Assembly (NCBI GenBank): GCA_964568675.1
Contig: CAZMQV010000070.1
Span: 1 to 14,492 of the forward strand
Length of the DNA: 14,492 nucleotides
Source: UPXZ01 sp964568675
Lineage (GTDB): Bacteria > Bacteroidota > Bacteroidia > Bacteroidales > Paludibacteraceae
Direction: 5' to 3'
Shown: piece by piece, positions 8,607-14,492 of the stretch
Layout of the letters: each line of letters begins with the position of its first letter
Numbering within the stretch: position 1 is the first letter of the stretch
The notes under the pieces: model-generated
The model's input: only the letters and a program-made list of their open reading frames with translations
What the model was told of the DNA's origin: nothing
The model's database searches: none
Program-made: the position numbers and the translations under genes

Positions 8607-9155
8607 TTAAACTAAATTGCGTTTATTCTCAAGATTCTCATGCGTCGAAATAAAGATTTTCACAGCCTTTTTGATGGATGATAGTCCGAAAAGCTCCGGG
8701 TTGAGTTGATTGACCGGGATGAAAAAGCACTCTTCCACATCGTCGGCTGCTTTGATAGTAGTTTGATTCGATACTTTCGCTTCGAAAAAAAGGTCGAGTG
8801 TCGGAACGTTTAGCCCCGAATAATGGTAGTTGTTGGGGAGTGAAAATGCAAAGTTGAAATTGTTGATTTCAACTCCCAGCTCCTCATACACTTCCCGGCT
8901 TATACCTGCTTCGCCTGTTTCATTGTAGTCGATAAATCCTCCCGGCAAGTCGAGTGTGCCTTTAGCGGGTTCGTTGGCGCGGCGGCAAACGAGTAGATGA
9001 CCATCTTCATTACAAATAAACGCCGCGGAAGCAGCCGAGGGGTTAAGATAGAATATAAATCCGCAAGCTTCGCACCGTTTGGATTTAGCGCAGTTGGTGG
9101 TGAAATGATTGGAGCCACATGCGGGGCAGTATCTAAACTTTTTTTGAAAATCCAT
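8607..9155 (-). CDS. NUDIX hydrolase with N-terminal zinc ribbon
   Basis: 182 residues from the chosen start. A zinc ribbon is formed by Cys10, Cys13, Cys28 and Cys31 (CPACG, CEACG). The NUDIX fold follows, with a complete box fitting GX5EX7REUXEEXGU: Gly73, Glu79, Arg87-Glu88, Glu91-Glu92, Gly94-Val95. This box binds Mg2+ and supports hydrolysis of nucleoside-diphosphate-X substrates. The zinc ribbon recalls NudC-type NADH pyrophosphatases, but the protein is shorter and the NudC-specific motif after the box is not seen, so the substrate stays open. The frame is open to 9206, but the ATG at 9155 (MDFQKKFRYCPAC) is preferred because a perfect TAnnTTTG box at 9178-9185 would put transcription start downstream of the longer start, and the additional 17 residues are not part of the fold. 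First gene of a possible operon with the TPR and barrel genes. Confidence 0.88.
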   Translation of the reverse strand: MDFQKKFRYCPACGSNHFTTNCAKSKRCEACGFIFYLNPSAASAAFICNEDGHLLVCRRANEPAKGTLDLPGGFIDYNETGEAGISREVYEELGVEINNFNFAFSLPNNYHYSGLNVPTLDLFFEAKVSNQTTIKAADDVEECFFIPVNQLNPELFGLSSIKKAVKIFISTHENLENKRNLV

Positions 9156-9177
9156 GTGAATATTGTTTATTATCTTG

Positions 9178-9185
9178 CAAAGATA
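9178..9185 (-). promoter_or_regulatory. Bacteroidota -7 promoter box for the NUDIX gene
   Basis: On the minus strand the sequence is TATCTTTG, an exact match to TAnnTTTG. Transcription should start near 9170, giving a leader of about 15 nt before the ATG at 9155. No good -33 TTG is found at the usual 19-21 nt distance (the nearest TTTG is only 12 nt upstream), so strength is uncertain. Confidence 0.5.
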
Positions 9186-9496
9186 GTCAATTGAAATCAA
9201 AGGCACTTTTTGAATTTAGGTCAAATAGATTCATTTACATCTGCTTTTAGATTTTTTTATAGATGTCATACGGTCATACCTACGTATTGATTTATTCAAT
9301 TTTCGTCCCTAAAGGAAGTAGAAATAGTCGTTTTTTACAATTACATATCCAGTTTCCTACATGCGCTGAACTGTTCACTTTGCTGTTGGAAAGGGCTTAG
9401 GAGTGAGGTCTATTGCCCTACACAACGAACAAATGCATATCGCCCTTCGCGCCAAACCTTTTGTTTCTAAGTCTCTGACTACAACACTTTCAAACT

Positions 9497-9589
9497 TTAG
9501 TAGAAAAATGTCGTTTTAAGTTCCTCTATTCCCTTATTATGTTTTTTGAATGCTGGTAAAATTAGGTTTGTTGTAGTCGGTGTCTGCAT
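9497..9589 (-). CDS. Possible 30-residue small protein, unproven
   Basis: The minus-strand frame begins MQTPTTTNLILPAFKK and ends LKTTFFY, followed by TAA (9497-9499). Composition is polar with a basic centre; there is no signal peptide or clear membrane helix. Twelve bases before the ATG would be the start site predicted from a promoter-like sequence (TTG, 17 nt, TAGATTTTG), matching the very short leaders of other genes here. There is no good Shine-Dalgarno, as for many genes of this phylum. I do not recognise a family. A 30-codon ORF can occur by chance, so the coding claim rests only on promoter placement and isolation in a gene-free region. A small RNA from the same promoter is an equal alternative. 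Confidence 0.25.
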   Translation of the reverse strand: MQTPTTTNLILPAFKKHNKGIEELKTTFFY

Positions 9590-9607
9590 TTCTATTTAGC
9601 TTGCATG

Positions 9608-9636
9608 CAAAATCTATGTCGGCATCCAACATCCAA
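9608..9636 (-). promoter_or_regulatory. Promoter-like sequence inside the long intergenic region
   Basis: On the minus strand, TTG (plus 9634-9636) is followed after 17 nt by TAGATTTTG (plus 9608-9616), which is TAnnTTTG with one additional T. The spacer is slightly shorter than usual. It would start transcription near 9601, just upstream of the 30-codon ORF. Confidence 0.3.
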
Positions 9637-9676
9637 CGGAATATTCTGTCCTAATTTCCGATGGGGCGACACATAT

Positions 9677-9698
9677 AGTTGCTTAATTTTAAGCGACT
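9677..9698 (+). other. Stem-loop in the intergenic region, terminator-like on the plus strand
   Basis: AGTTGCTT (9677-9684) pairs with AAGCGACT (9691-9698), including one G-U wobble, around a 6-nt loop. It is followed by TTATTAAGTTTTT. No plus-strand gene lies upstream, so as a terminator it has no obvious client. It could belong to an unrecognised RNA. Confidence 0.3.
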
Positions 9699-9810
9699 TT
9701 ATTAAGTTTTTATGCTACTTGCTTTATTCTTTGTCTGTAGATTAACTTAGTTGCGAAACTTGAGTAAATTAACCGAAAAGATGCTTTCTTTGCCTTGCGA
9801 TAAATATCAT

Positions 9811-9830
9811 TCTCATGTAAACTGATGAGA
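9811..9830 (-). terminator. Weak candidate terminator of the SixA-like gene
   Basis: TCTCAT (9811-9816) and ATGAGA (9825-9830) form a 6-bp stem with an 8-nt loop about 22 bp past the stop codon at 9852-9854. On the minus strand it is followed only by a modestly T-rich stretch, so the call is weak. Confidence 0.25.
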
Positions 9831-9851
9831 TTCGTCGCATTGTCCGGCTTA

Positions 9852-10340
9852 CTACAAAGTTCGTGCAAGTTGAATCCACTCATACCGAGCGTTGCTTCTG
9901 CTTATTTCACCCCAAAAGTCTGTAAAGAAACTGAAACATACGGCAGAACTTGTAGGCAGATTGTCTAAGTTCACACCGAACTGATTGACCAAGTCAGTAA
10001 GCCCCGGATTGTGTCCTATAAGCAAGCAACTGGCAATGAGATTGTCGGTTTTGGCTAATGTTCGGATGATTCTCGACGCTGAAGTAAGGTATAGCGCTTC
10101 ATCAAAAATAATTTTTTCAGATGGAAAATTTATCCCCATGGCAGCTTGTTTCGCTGTTTCTTCTGTGCGACGTGCCGACGACGAAAGTATCATTTCGGGT
10201 GTGCCGAATTTCGCGGCAATGTATTTGCCCATATCCATGCTGTTGCGCCTACCTCTATCGGTAAGTTGCCGGTCATAGTCGTCCAGTCCATATTCCATTT
10301 GCTCTGCTTTGCCATGACGCATGATGATTAATGTTTTCAT
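9852..10340 (-). CDS. sixA: SixA-type phosphohistidine phosphatase (histidine phosphatase superfamily)
   Basis: 162 residues, the usual length of the SixA family, cytoplasmic with no signal peptide. The catalytic RHG motif is at 8-10 (His9 is the predicted phospho-acceptor). SSSARRTEETA (53-63) carries the conserved phosphate-binding Arg, Glu81 in DEALY is the likely acid region, and the second histidine is His110 in LIGHNPGL. All key residues are present, so activity is expected. Known SixA proteins remove phosphate from histidine phosphotransfer domains or from the phosphotransferase-system protein NPr. No kinase, phosphotransfer or PTS gene is nearby, so its partner here is unknown. It is divergent from the TPR gene at 10612. 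Family assignment is confident; the physiological target is not. Confidence 0.85.
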   Translation of the reverse strand: MKTLIIMRHGKAEQMEYGLDDYDRQLTDRGRRNSMDMGKYIAAKFGTPEMILSSSARRTEETAKQAAMGINFPSEKIIFDEALYLTSASRIIRTLAKTDNLIASCLLIGHNPGLTDLVNQFGVNLDNLPTSSAVCFSFFTDFWGEISRSNARYEWIQLARTL

Positions 10341-10559
10341 TGATTTGATTTTTGTTTTATGTTTTACTAATACGAATGACTTGAAACTCTGATTTTCTGT
10401 AACCTCAAAAACTGTGCGAATGTAGGTTCATTTTTTTTTGAACTCATATTGATTGAGCAAATCCATTTTTATTCTGAGACTAAATGAAGCATTTCATTGT
10501 TAATTCTCACTATAAAACAATTAAAAATGCTGATTGTTAATAACTTTCCTTAAAATGAA

Positions 10560-10590
10560 TTGATTACAATAATAGAATGTCTTATTTTTG
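10560..10590 (+). promoter_or_regulatory. Bacteroidota-type promoter for the TPR-aroE genes
   Basis: TTG at 10560-10562, a 20-nt spacer, then TATTTTTG at 10583-10590, an exact TAnnTTTG. Transcription would start near 10597, leaving a leader of about 15 nt before the ATG at 10612. Both elements and the spacing fit, making this the best promoter in the window. Confidence 0.65.
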
Positions 10591-10611
10591 TAAAAAAAAA
10601 TATCTGACAAA

Positions 10612-11973
10612 ATGGATAGAAGTTATTCATACGATTTGACTGAAAAGAACGAGCTTATTTTAAGGTACGAAGAATACCTCTTAGGTAAATCGCCCGGCTA
10701 CTTTGATGTGTATGAACTTGATAAGATTGTGGAGTTTTATTTCGATAATGGTTATTGGGAAGATGCCTTGGAGGTGATCGAGCTTGGAGAGAAAACACAT
10801 CCCGGAAACGGTCAGCTCAGTGTGATGCGGGCTAAATACTACCTGCTTATGCAAGAATATGACGAAGCGCAAAGTATTTTGTCGAACATAATAGAAAATT
10901 CGGATTCGGAAATTGCGATGATGAAGATAGATGTGTTGTTGAATTTGGATCGCGATGAAGAAGCTTGGAAATTGGCGGAAGAGATGCTCGCCGATTCAAA
11001 CGAAAATAATAGTGAACTCTATACTGATTTAGCTGCGCTTTTCAACGATGCCGACGCTTCAATCTATGCGCTACGTGTGCTTAAAATAGGATTGAATCAC
11101 AACCCAAACAATATTGTATTGTTGTATGATGTAGCGATGAGTTACGAGCAACAAGGGAGGTTTGAAAAAGCAATAAGCATTTACGAAAGAATAGTGGAAC
11201 TTAACGCCTATGAAATAGAAGCCTGGAAGCATTTGGGACGTTTGTATTATAGCACCTGCGAATACTTACAAGCATTGGAAGCTTATGACTATGTGCTCAC
11301 TATCGACGAAGACAATGATTTCGCACTGTTTTTTAAGTCGAACTCGCTTTTTAATCTCGACCGTTGGCAAGAAGCCTTGGAGGGTTATCTGATTTATGTG
11401 GAAAGAACGGATGACAAAATAGATGTTTGGAACCTTATAGCTGAAAGTTACGAGAAATTAGAGAATTTCAGCCAGGCTTTATATTACTATAAATTATTGT
11501 ATCTTGTAGATCCGGAAGATTACGCTGTATTGACAAGCATTTCCGTTTGTCTGCTCGAACTCGAAAAGTATGAAGAGGCGCTGAAATACATCGAAGAGGC
11601 AACAAAGCTTGAGCCGATGGAACCGGATGCTTGGGTGTATTTGGGCGAAGCCTATCTTGAACTGAATAAGATGGCAGATTCTCTGAAAGCCTACAAACGC
11701 GCGATTAAAATAGAACCCAATCTGCCTGAATCATTGATGGCAATGGGAAATATCTGTATGGATATGGAAGATGCCGTGTCGGCGCTCAAATACTACAAAC
11801 AAGCGTATAAATATGATCATACACTTGAGTTTATCGAGCTTTTTGTAGCCGTAGCCAGTTTCTATACAGGTGATTTCGAGAATGTTGTCAATTTTATGGA
11901 ATTGGCCATCCAACGCAACAATGATGCGGTAGATATGTTTATTGAACTCTGTCCCGCAGCCAAAGAGATGTAA
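10612..11973 (+). CDS. Cytoplasmic tetratricopeptide-repeat protein (453 aa)
   Basis: 453 residues with no signal peptide and no membrane segment, so probably cytoplasmic. From about residue 30 to 450 it consists of consecutive 34-residue TPR units, for example NIVLLYDVAMSYEQQGRFEK, then EIEAWKHLGRLYYSTCEYLQ and EPDAWVYLGEAYLELNKMAD. About 11-12 units are visible. It is strongly acidic and rich in Tyr, Glu and Leu. No enzymatic domain is attached, so it is most likely a protein-binding scaffold with unknown partners. It lacks the secretion signal of the large TPR protein at 5521-8550 and its repeats are more regular, so the two are not recent duplicates. aroE starts 16 bp after its stop, so the two are almost certainly cotranscribed from the promoter at 10560-10590. 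Sharing an operon with aroE does not by itself show a role in aromatic amino-acid synthesis. Confidence 0.88.
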   Translation: MDRSYSYDLTEKNELILRYEEYLLGKSPGYFDVYELDKIVEFYFDNGYWEDALEVIELGEKTHPGNGQLSVMRAKYYLLMQEYDEAQSILSNIIENSDSEIAMMKIDVLLNLDRDEEAWKLAEEMLADSNENNSELYTDLAALFNDADASIYALRVLKIGLNHNPNNIVLLYDVAMSYEQQGRFEKAISIYERIVELNAYEIEAWKHLGRLYYSTCEYLQALEAYDYVLTIDEDNDFALFFKSNSLFNLDRWQEALEGYLIYVERTDDKIDVWNLIAESYEKLENFSQALYYYKLLYLVDPEDYAVLTSISVCLLELEKYEEALKYIEEATKLEPMEPDAWVYLGEAYLELNKMADSLKAYKRAIKIEPNLPESLMAMGNICMDMEDAVSALKYYKQAYKYDHTLEFIELFVAVASFYTGDFENVVNFMELAIQRNNDAVDMFIELCPAAKEM

Positions 11974-11989
11974 TTGTAAACACCCACGA

Positions 11990-12733
11990 ATGAATAGAAA
12001 ATACGGACTAATCGGATTCCCGCTGGGGCATTCGTTTTCGAAAAAATATTTTACGGAAAAATTCCAAACTGAGTCGCTTGATGCTGAATATGAGCTGTAT
12101 GAATTGAAAAATATCGCTGAGTTCGAACGGCTTAAAACGATTGAAAACCTTAGGGGAATTAATGTTACCATCCCTTACAAAGAGCAGATCATCCCACTTC
12201 TCGATGAGCTTGACGCCACCGCATCGGCAATAGGCGCGGTAAACGTCGTAAAGTTTATTCGCAAAAATGATACGCTACGCCTGCGTGGATACAATTCCGA
12301 TGCCTATGGCTTTGAGAAATCGATTGCTCCTCATCTTTGCACATATCATCGGAAAGCGCTCATACTTGGCACAGGTGGCGCTTCGAAAGCGGTGGAGTAT
12401 TCACTGAAGAAGCTTGGTGTTGAGGTAAAGTTTGTTTCGAGAAATGGCGGTGAAAATAAACTGAAATATGAAGAGTTGGACGAAGCGATATTAAATGACT
12501 ATTTAGTAGTGGTGAACGCCTCGCCTGTAGGTACTTTCCCGCATGTCAACGCGTCGCCCGCCATTCCTTACCACGCTTTAAACAGCCTTCATCTGCTTTA
12601 CGACCTTGTTTATAATCCGTCCGAAACAGAGTTTATGAAAAAAGGAAAGACCCAGGGAGCAGCTACTATGAATGGCGCCCAAATGTTGACACTGCAAGCC
12701 GAAGAAGCATGGAGAATCTGGAATCTTCCCTGA
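11990..12733 (+). CDS. aroE: Shikimate dehydrogenase
   Basis: 247 residues; it reduces 3-dehydroshikimate to shikimate with NADPH in the cytosol, in the chorismate pathway. The N-terminal substrate domain shows PLGHSFSKKYF (11-21, with Ser15 and Ser17 for shikimate), NVTIPYKE (58-65, catalytic Lys64), Asn85 in GAVNVV, and Asp104 in YNSDAYGF (catalytic partner of Lys64). The nucleotide-binding domain has the glycine-rich loop LGTGGASKA (126-134). Further motifs are VNASPVGTFP (175-184), LVYNPSETEF (206-215) and NGAQMLTLQAEEAW (228-241). All catalytic residues are present. The frame is open from an ATG at 11942 inside the TPR gene, but the start at 11990 puts the conserved GLIGFPLGHS strand at the normal distance from the N-terminus and avoids overlap. 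Follows the TPR gene by 16 bp, so probably translated from the same mRNA. Confidence 0.95.
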   Translation: MNRKYGLIGFPLGHSFSKKYFTEKFQTESLDAEYELYELKNIAEFERLKTIENLRGINVTIPYKEQIIPLLDELDATASAIGAVNVVKFIRKNDTLRLRGYNSDAYGFEKSIAPHLCTYHRKALILGTGGASKAVEYSLKKLGVEVKFVSRNGGENKLKYEELDEAILNDYLVVVNASPVGTFPHVNASPAIPYHALNSLHLLYDLVYNPSETEFMKKGKTQGAATMNGAQMLTLQAEEAWRIWNLP

Positions 12734-12747
12734 AACGATTTTATCAT

Positions 12748-12767
12748 AACTTACTGGCAAGTTTTTT
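12748..12767 (+). terminator. Weak candidate terminator after aroE
   Basis: AACTT (12748-12752) and AAGTT (12759-12763) enclose ACTGGC and are followed by a T run (12762-12767) 15 bp after the aroE stop. The stem is only 5 bp and AT-rich, so it may be inefficient, but placement and T run fit an intrinsic terminator. Confidence 0.35.
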
Positions 12768-12831
12768 ATCCTTTACGTTCAATCACTTAACTGAAATAGT
12801 AAGAGTGGAAACTACCAGCGAATAAAGAACA

Positions 12832-12862
12832 TTGCCGAATTGAATGTGCTGAACTATATTTA
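12832..12862 (+). promoter_or_regulatory. Probable Bacteroidota-type promoter of rsmE
   Basis: TTG at 12832-12834, a 20-nt spacer and TATATTTA at 12855-12862, which matches TAnnTTTG except for the last base. Transcription would start near 12869, about 13 nt before the ATG at 12882. The layout copies the promoter at 10560-10590. Confidence 0.45.
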
Positions 12863-12881
12863 TTGAAAAAAAAGTTGCTAT

Positions 12882-13580
12882 ATGTATCTCTTTTACACTC
12901 CCGATATTGCTAAAGAATCTGTATTGTCTGAAGAGGAAAGCAAACACGCTGTGCGAGTACTCCGGCTACAAAGTGGCGACGAAATTGATGTTGTTGATGG
13001 AGCAGGCAATTATTACAAAGCCCGTATCACCAATCCCAATCCTAAACGTTGCGAATTTTTGGTTTATGAAACCATCGTCAATTTTGGTGTCAGGCCCTAT
13101 CGGCTTCACATCGCCATTGCTCCAACCAAAAATATAGAAAGGCTCGAATGGTTTATCGAGAAATGCACCGAAATAGGAATCGACGAAATAACCCCCATTC
13201 TCTGCCGCTACTCCGAAAGAAAACAGGTGAAGGAAGAACGACTCAAGAAAATAGTAATTTCGGCAGCTAAGCAATCACTGAAAGCCGACTTCCCCAAGCT
13301 AAATCCACTTTGCCGCTTCGAAGAATTGCTCAGAAAACCGTTTGCCGGTCAGAAGTTTATTGCCCATTGCTATGATTTGGATAAAACTCCGCTTAAAAAG
13401 GCGTATCGTCCGGCATGTGAAGCGCTTATACTGATTGGTCCGGAAGGCGATTTTAGTAAGGAGGAGGTAGAAATTGCTATTCAGAATGGCTACATCCCCA
13501 TTTCTCTTGGCACTTCGCGTCTTCGCACCGAAACAGCCGGAATCGTAGCCTGCCACACAGTAGCATTGTCAAATGAGTAA
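12882..13580 (+). CDS. rsmE: 16S rRNA (uracil-1498 N3) methyltransferase
   Basis: 232 residues, close to the usual RsmE length of about 230-250. RsmE methylates N3 of U1498 in helix 44 of 16S rRNA using S-adenosylmethionine. The N-terminal PUA-like part contains SKHAVRVLRLQSGDEIDVVDG (20-40), the substrate-recognition region. The C-terminal SPOUT (trefoil-knot) domain has KNIERLEWFIEKCTEIGID (82-100), SERKQVKEERLKKIVISAA (111-129), the cofactor-binding loop LIGPEGDFSKEE (183-194) and the knot motif SLGTSRLRTETAGI (207-220). All family signatures are intact. It has its own likely promoter and stands between aroE and the moxR-type gene, with no functional link suggested by the neighbours. Confidence 0.95.
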   Translation: MYLFYTPDIAKESVLSEEESKHAVRVLRLQSGDEIDVVDGAGNYYKARITNPNPKRCEFLVYETIVNFGVRPYRLHIAIAPTKNIERLEWFIEKCTEIGIDEITPILCRYSERKQVKEERLKKIVISAAKQSLKADFPKLNPLCRFEELLRKPFAGQKFIAHCYDLDKTPLKKAYRPACEALILIGPEGDFSKEEVEIAIQNGYIPISLGTSRLRTETAGIVACHTVALSNE

Positions 13581-13708
13581 AAACAATGTTTTTAGGCGTT
13601 TGGAATGAAGAATTAGAATAATCATAACAACAAGACAATCCATTGTTTACTTAATTTAAATTCAGGTTAATTGTTATTAAAGCAGATATTTAACATTTGA
13701 ATTAATAG

Positions 13709-13716
13709 TATCTTTG
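13709..13716 (+). promoter_or_regulatory. Bacteroidota -7 promoter box before the MoxR-type gene
   Basis: TATCTTTG is an exact TAnnTTTG. Transcription would start near 13723, leaving a leader of about 40 nt before the ATG at 13763. No TTG lies at the standard distance upstream; only a T-rich stretch is there, so the -33 part is weak. Confidence 0.5.
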
Positions 13717-13762
13717 CTCTCCGAAAATTGAAAATATTAAACTTACACAAAATAAGAATAAA

Positions 13763-14492
13763 ATGGTTGATATTAAAGAACTTAACGAACGGATAGAGCG
13801 TCAAAGCGCCTTTGTTGACTCCATCGTAATGGGGATGGACAAAGTAATCGTGGGACAAAAGCATTTGATCGACTCGCTGCTGATAGGCTTATTGTCCAAT
13901 GGTCATATCCTGCTCGAAGGTGTACCGGGGTTAGCTAAAACGCTTGCTATCAAAACATTGGCAGAGCTTATAAAAGCCGATTACAGCCGAATCCAGTTTA
14001 CCCCCGATTTGTTGCCGGCCGATGTGATTGGCACAATGATTTACAGTCAGAAAAACGAAGATTTCCACATACGCAAAGGACCTATCTTTGCCAATTTCAT
14101 CCTTGCCGACGAAATTAACCGCGCTCCGGCAAAAGTGCAAAGTGCTTTGCTCGAGTCTATGCAGGAGCGACAAGTTACCATCGGCGACAAAACTTATCCT
14201 CTCGAAGAGCCTTTCATGGTGCTTGCCACCCAAAACCCAATAGAGCAGGAAGGCACTTATCCGCTACCCGAAGCACAGGTTGACCGTTTCATGCTGAAAG
14301 TGGTGATTGACTATCCAAAAAAAGAAGAAGAAAAACTGATTGTCCGTCAAAATATTGCGCCTGAAAAAGTGAAAATTCAGCCGATAATCTCCACCAAAGA
14401 AATTGTGGAAGCTCGCAACGTGGTGAATCAGGTATATATCGACGAGAAAATCGAAAAATACATTCTCGATATAGTATTCGCAACTAGATATC
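13763..14492 (+). CDS. MoxR-family AAA+ ATPase, N-terminal part, runs off the window
   Basis: The frame is open from ATG 13763 to the last base, giving 243 complete codons of a protein usually near 320-335 residues. The start MVDIKELNERIERQ puts the ATPase core at the usual offset. Walker A is GVPGLAKT (53-60), Walker B is ILADEINRAP (113-122, Asp116-Glu117), sensor 1 is ATQNP (155-159) and the arginine-finger region is EAQVDRF (170-176, Arg175). FTPDLLPADVIG (79-90) is a typical MoxR segment. The nucleotide site is complete in the visible part; the lid domain is cut off. MoxR ATPases act as chaperone-like maturation factors together with vWA-domain proteins. In Bacteroidota they usually head a cluster with a DUF58 protein and BatA-BatD, but those genes would lie to the right of this window and are not seen. 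Preceded by its own TATCTTTG box. Confidence 0.93.
   Translation, partial: MVDIKELNERIERQSAFVDSIVMGMDKVIVGQKHLIDSLLIGLLSNGHILLEGVPGLAKTLAIKTLAELIKADYSRIQFTPDLLPADVIGTMIYSQKNEDFHIRKGPIFANFILADEINRAPAKVQSALLESMQERQVTIGDKTYPLEEPFMVLATQNPIEQEGTYPLPEAQVDRFMLKVVIDYPKKEEEKLIVRQNIAPEKVKIQPIISTKEIVEARNVVNQVYIDEKIEKYILDIVFATRY

Larger units (their letters stand above)
9186..9851. other. Long intergenic region without a conventional gene
   Basis: About 670 bp between the NUDIX promoter and the phosphatase stop. No frame gives a protein over 60 residues, and I recognise no tRNA, rRNA or known riboswitch. It contains a 30-codon ORF with a promoter-like sequence (9497-9616), a tandem 7-bp repeat ATCCAAC (9624-9637), a palindrome TTGCATGCAA (9601-9610), and an inverted pair GACTACAAC (9477-9485) / GTTGTAGTC (9570-9578). 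It also holds hairpins at 9677-9698 and 9811-9830 and a short direct repeat GTCATAC near 9264-9277. It could be a non-coding RNA locus, a small-protein gene, or a decayed mobile or duplicated element. Confidence 0.6.

Noticed and set aside
202..9155. A single four-gene operon including the protease
   Set aside because: A 203-bp gap with the hairpin at 3519-3566 separates the barrel gene from the protease gene, so I prefer separate transcripts, although no clear promoter box was found in that gap.
10417..10443. Promoter for the SixA-like gene: minus-strand TACATTCG (10417-10424) plus a GTTCA-T8-TGAAC inverted repeat
   Set aside because: TACATTCG has one mismatch to TAnnTTTG, no TTG sits at the right distance, and the leader would be about 70 nt. 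The inverted repeat has only 5-bp arms around a T tract. Too weak to annotate.
11942..11989. Longer aroE start with 16 more residues
   Set aside because: It would lie inside the TPR coding sequence, and the added residues (Cys/Lys/Pro-rich) are not part of the shikimate dehydrogenase fold, which begins at MNRKYGLIGF.
13578..13594. Terminator after rsmE: TAAAAAC-AAT-GTTTTTA
   Set aside because: The 7-bp stem is almost only A-T, includes the stop codon, and has no T run after it, so termination there is not convincing.

Overview
The window looks like chromosomal DNA of a member of the Bacteroidota, probably order Bacteroidales. Three things suggest this. Several genes are preceded by the Bacteroidota-type -7 box TAnnTTTG instead of a sigma70 -10 box. 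Shine-Dalgarno sequences are weak or absent. The gene content is also typical: a secreted tricorn-like protease, a very long secreted TPR protein paired with an outer-membrane beta-barrel, and a MoxR ATPase. The exact genus cannot be read from the sequence.

Left part (1-9155), all genes on the minus strand. The edge carries a 43-bp tandem repeat (1-118). A strong intrinsic terminator (131-175) follows, which ends the gene for a secreted tricorn-type serine protease (202-3459). Upstream of it lie an outer-membrane beta-barrel protein (3663-5432), a 1009-residue secreted TPR protein (5521-8550) and a zinc-ribbon NUDIX hydrolase (8607-9155). The NUDIX, TPR and barrel genes are closely spaced (56 and 87 bp) and could form one transcript starting at the promoter at 9178-9185. 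A hairpin at 3519-3566 probably separates them from the protease gene.

Middle (9156-9851): about 700 bp without a conventional gene. It holds short repeats, hairpins and a 30-codon ORF with a promoter-like sequence in front. This is the least explained part of the window. A SixA-type histidine phosphatase follows on the minus strand (9852-10340).

Right part (10583-14492), all on the plus strand: a cytoplasmic TPR protein (10612-11973) directly followed by shikimate dehydrogenase aroE (11990-12733), then the 16S rRNA m3U1498 methyltransferase rsmE (12882-13580), then the N-terminal 243 codons of a MoxR-family AAA+ ATPase that runs off the window.

Most genes are housekeeping or envelope functions. 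No phage, insertion sequence, CRISPR array, toxin-antitoxin or defence locus is recognisable. The most interesting candidate system is the pair of giant TPR protein and plugless beta-barrel. The unexplained intergenic element at 9320-9700 comes next.
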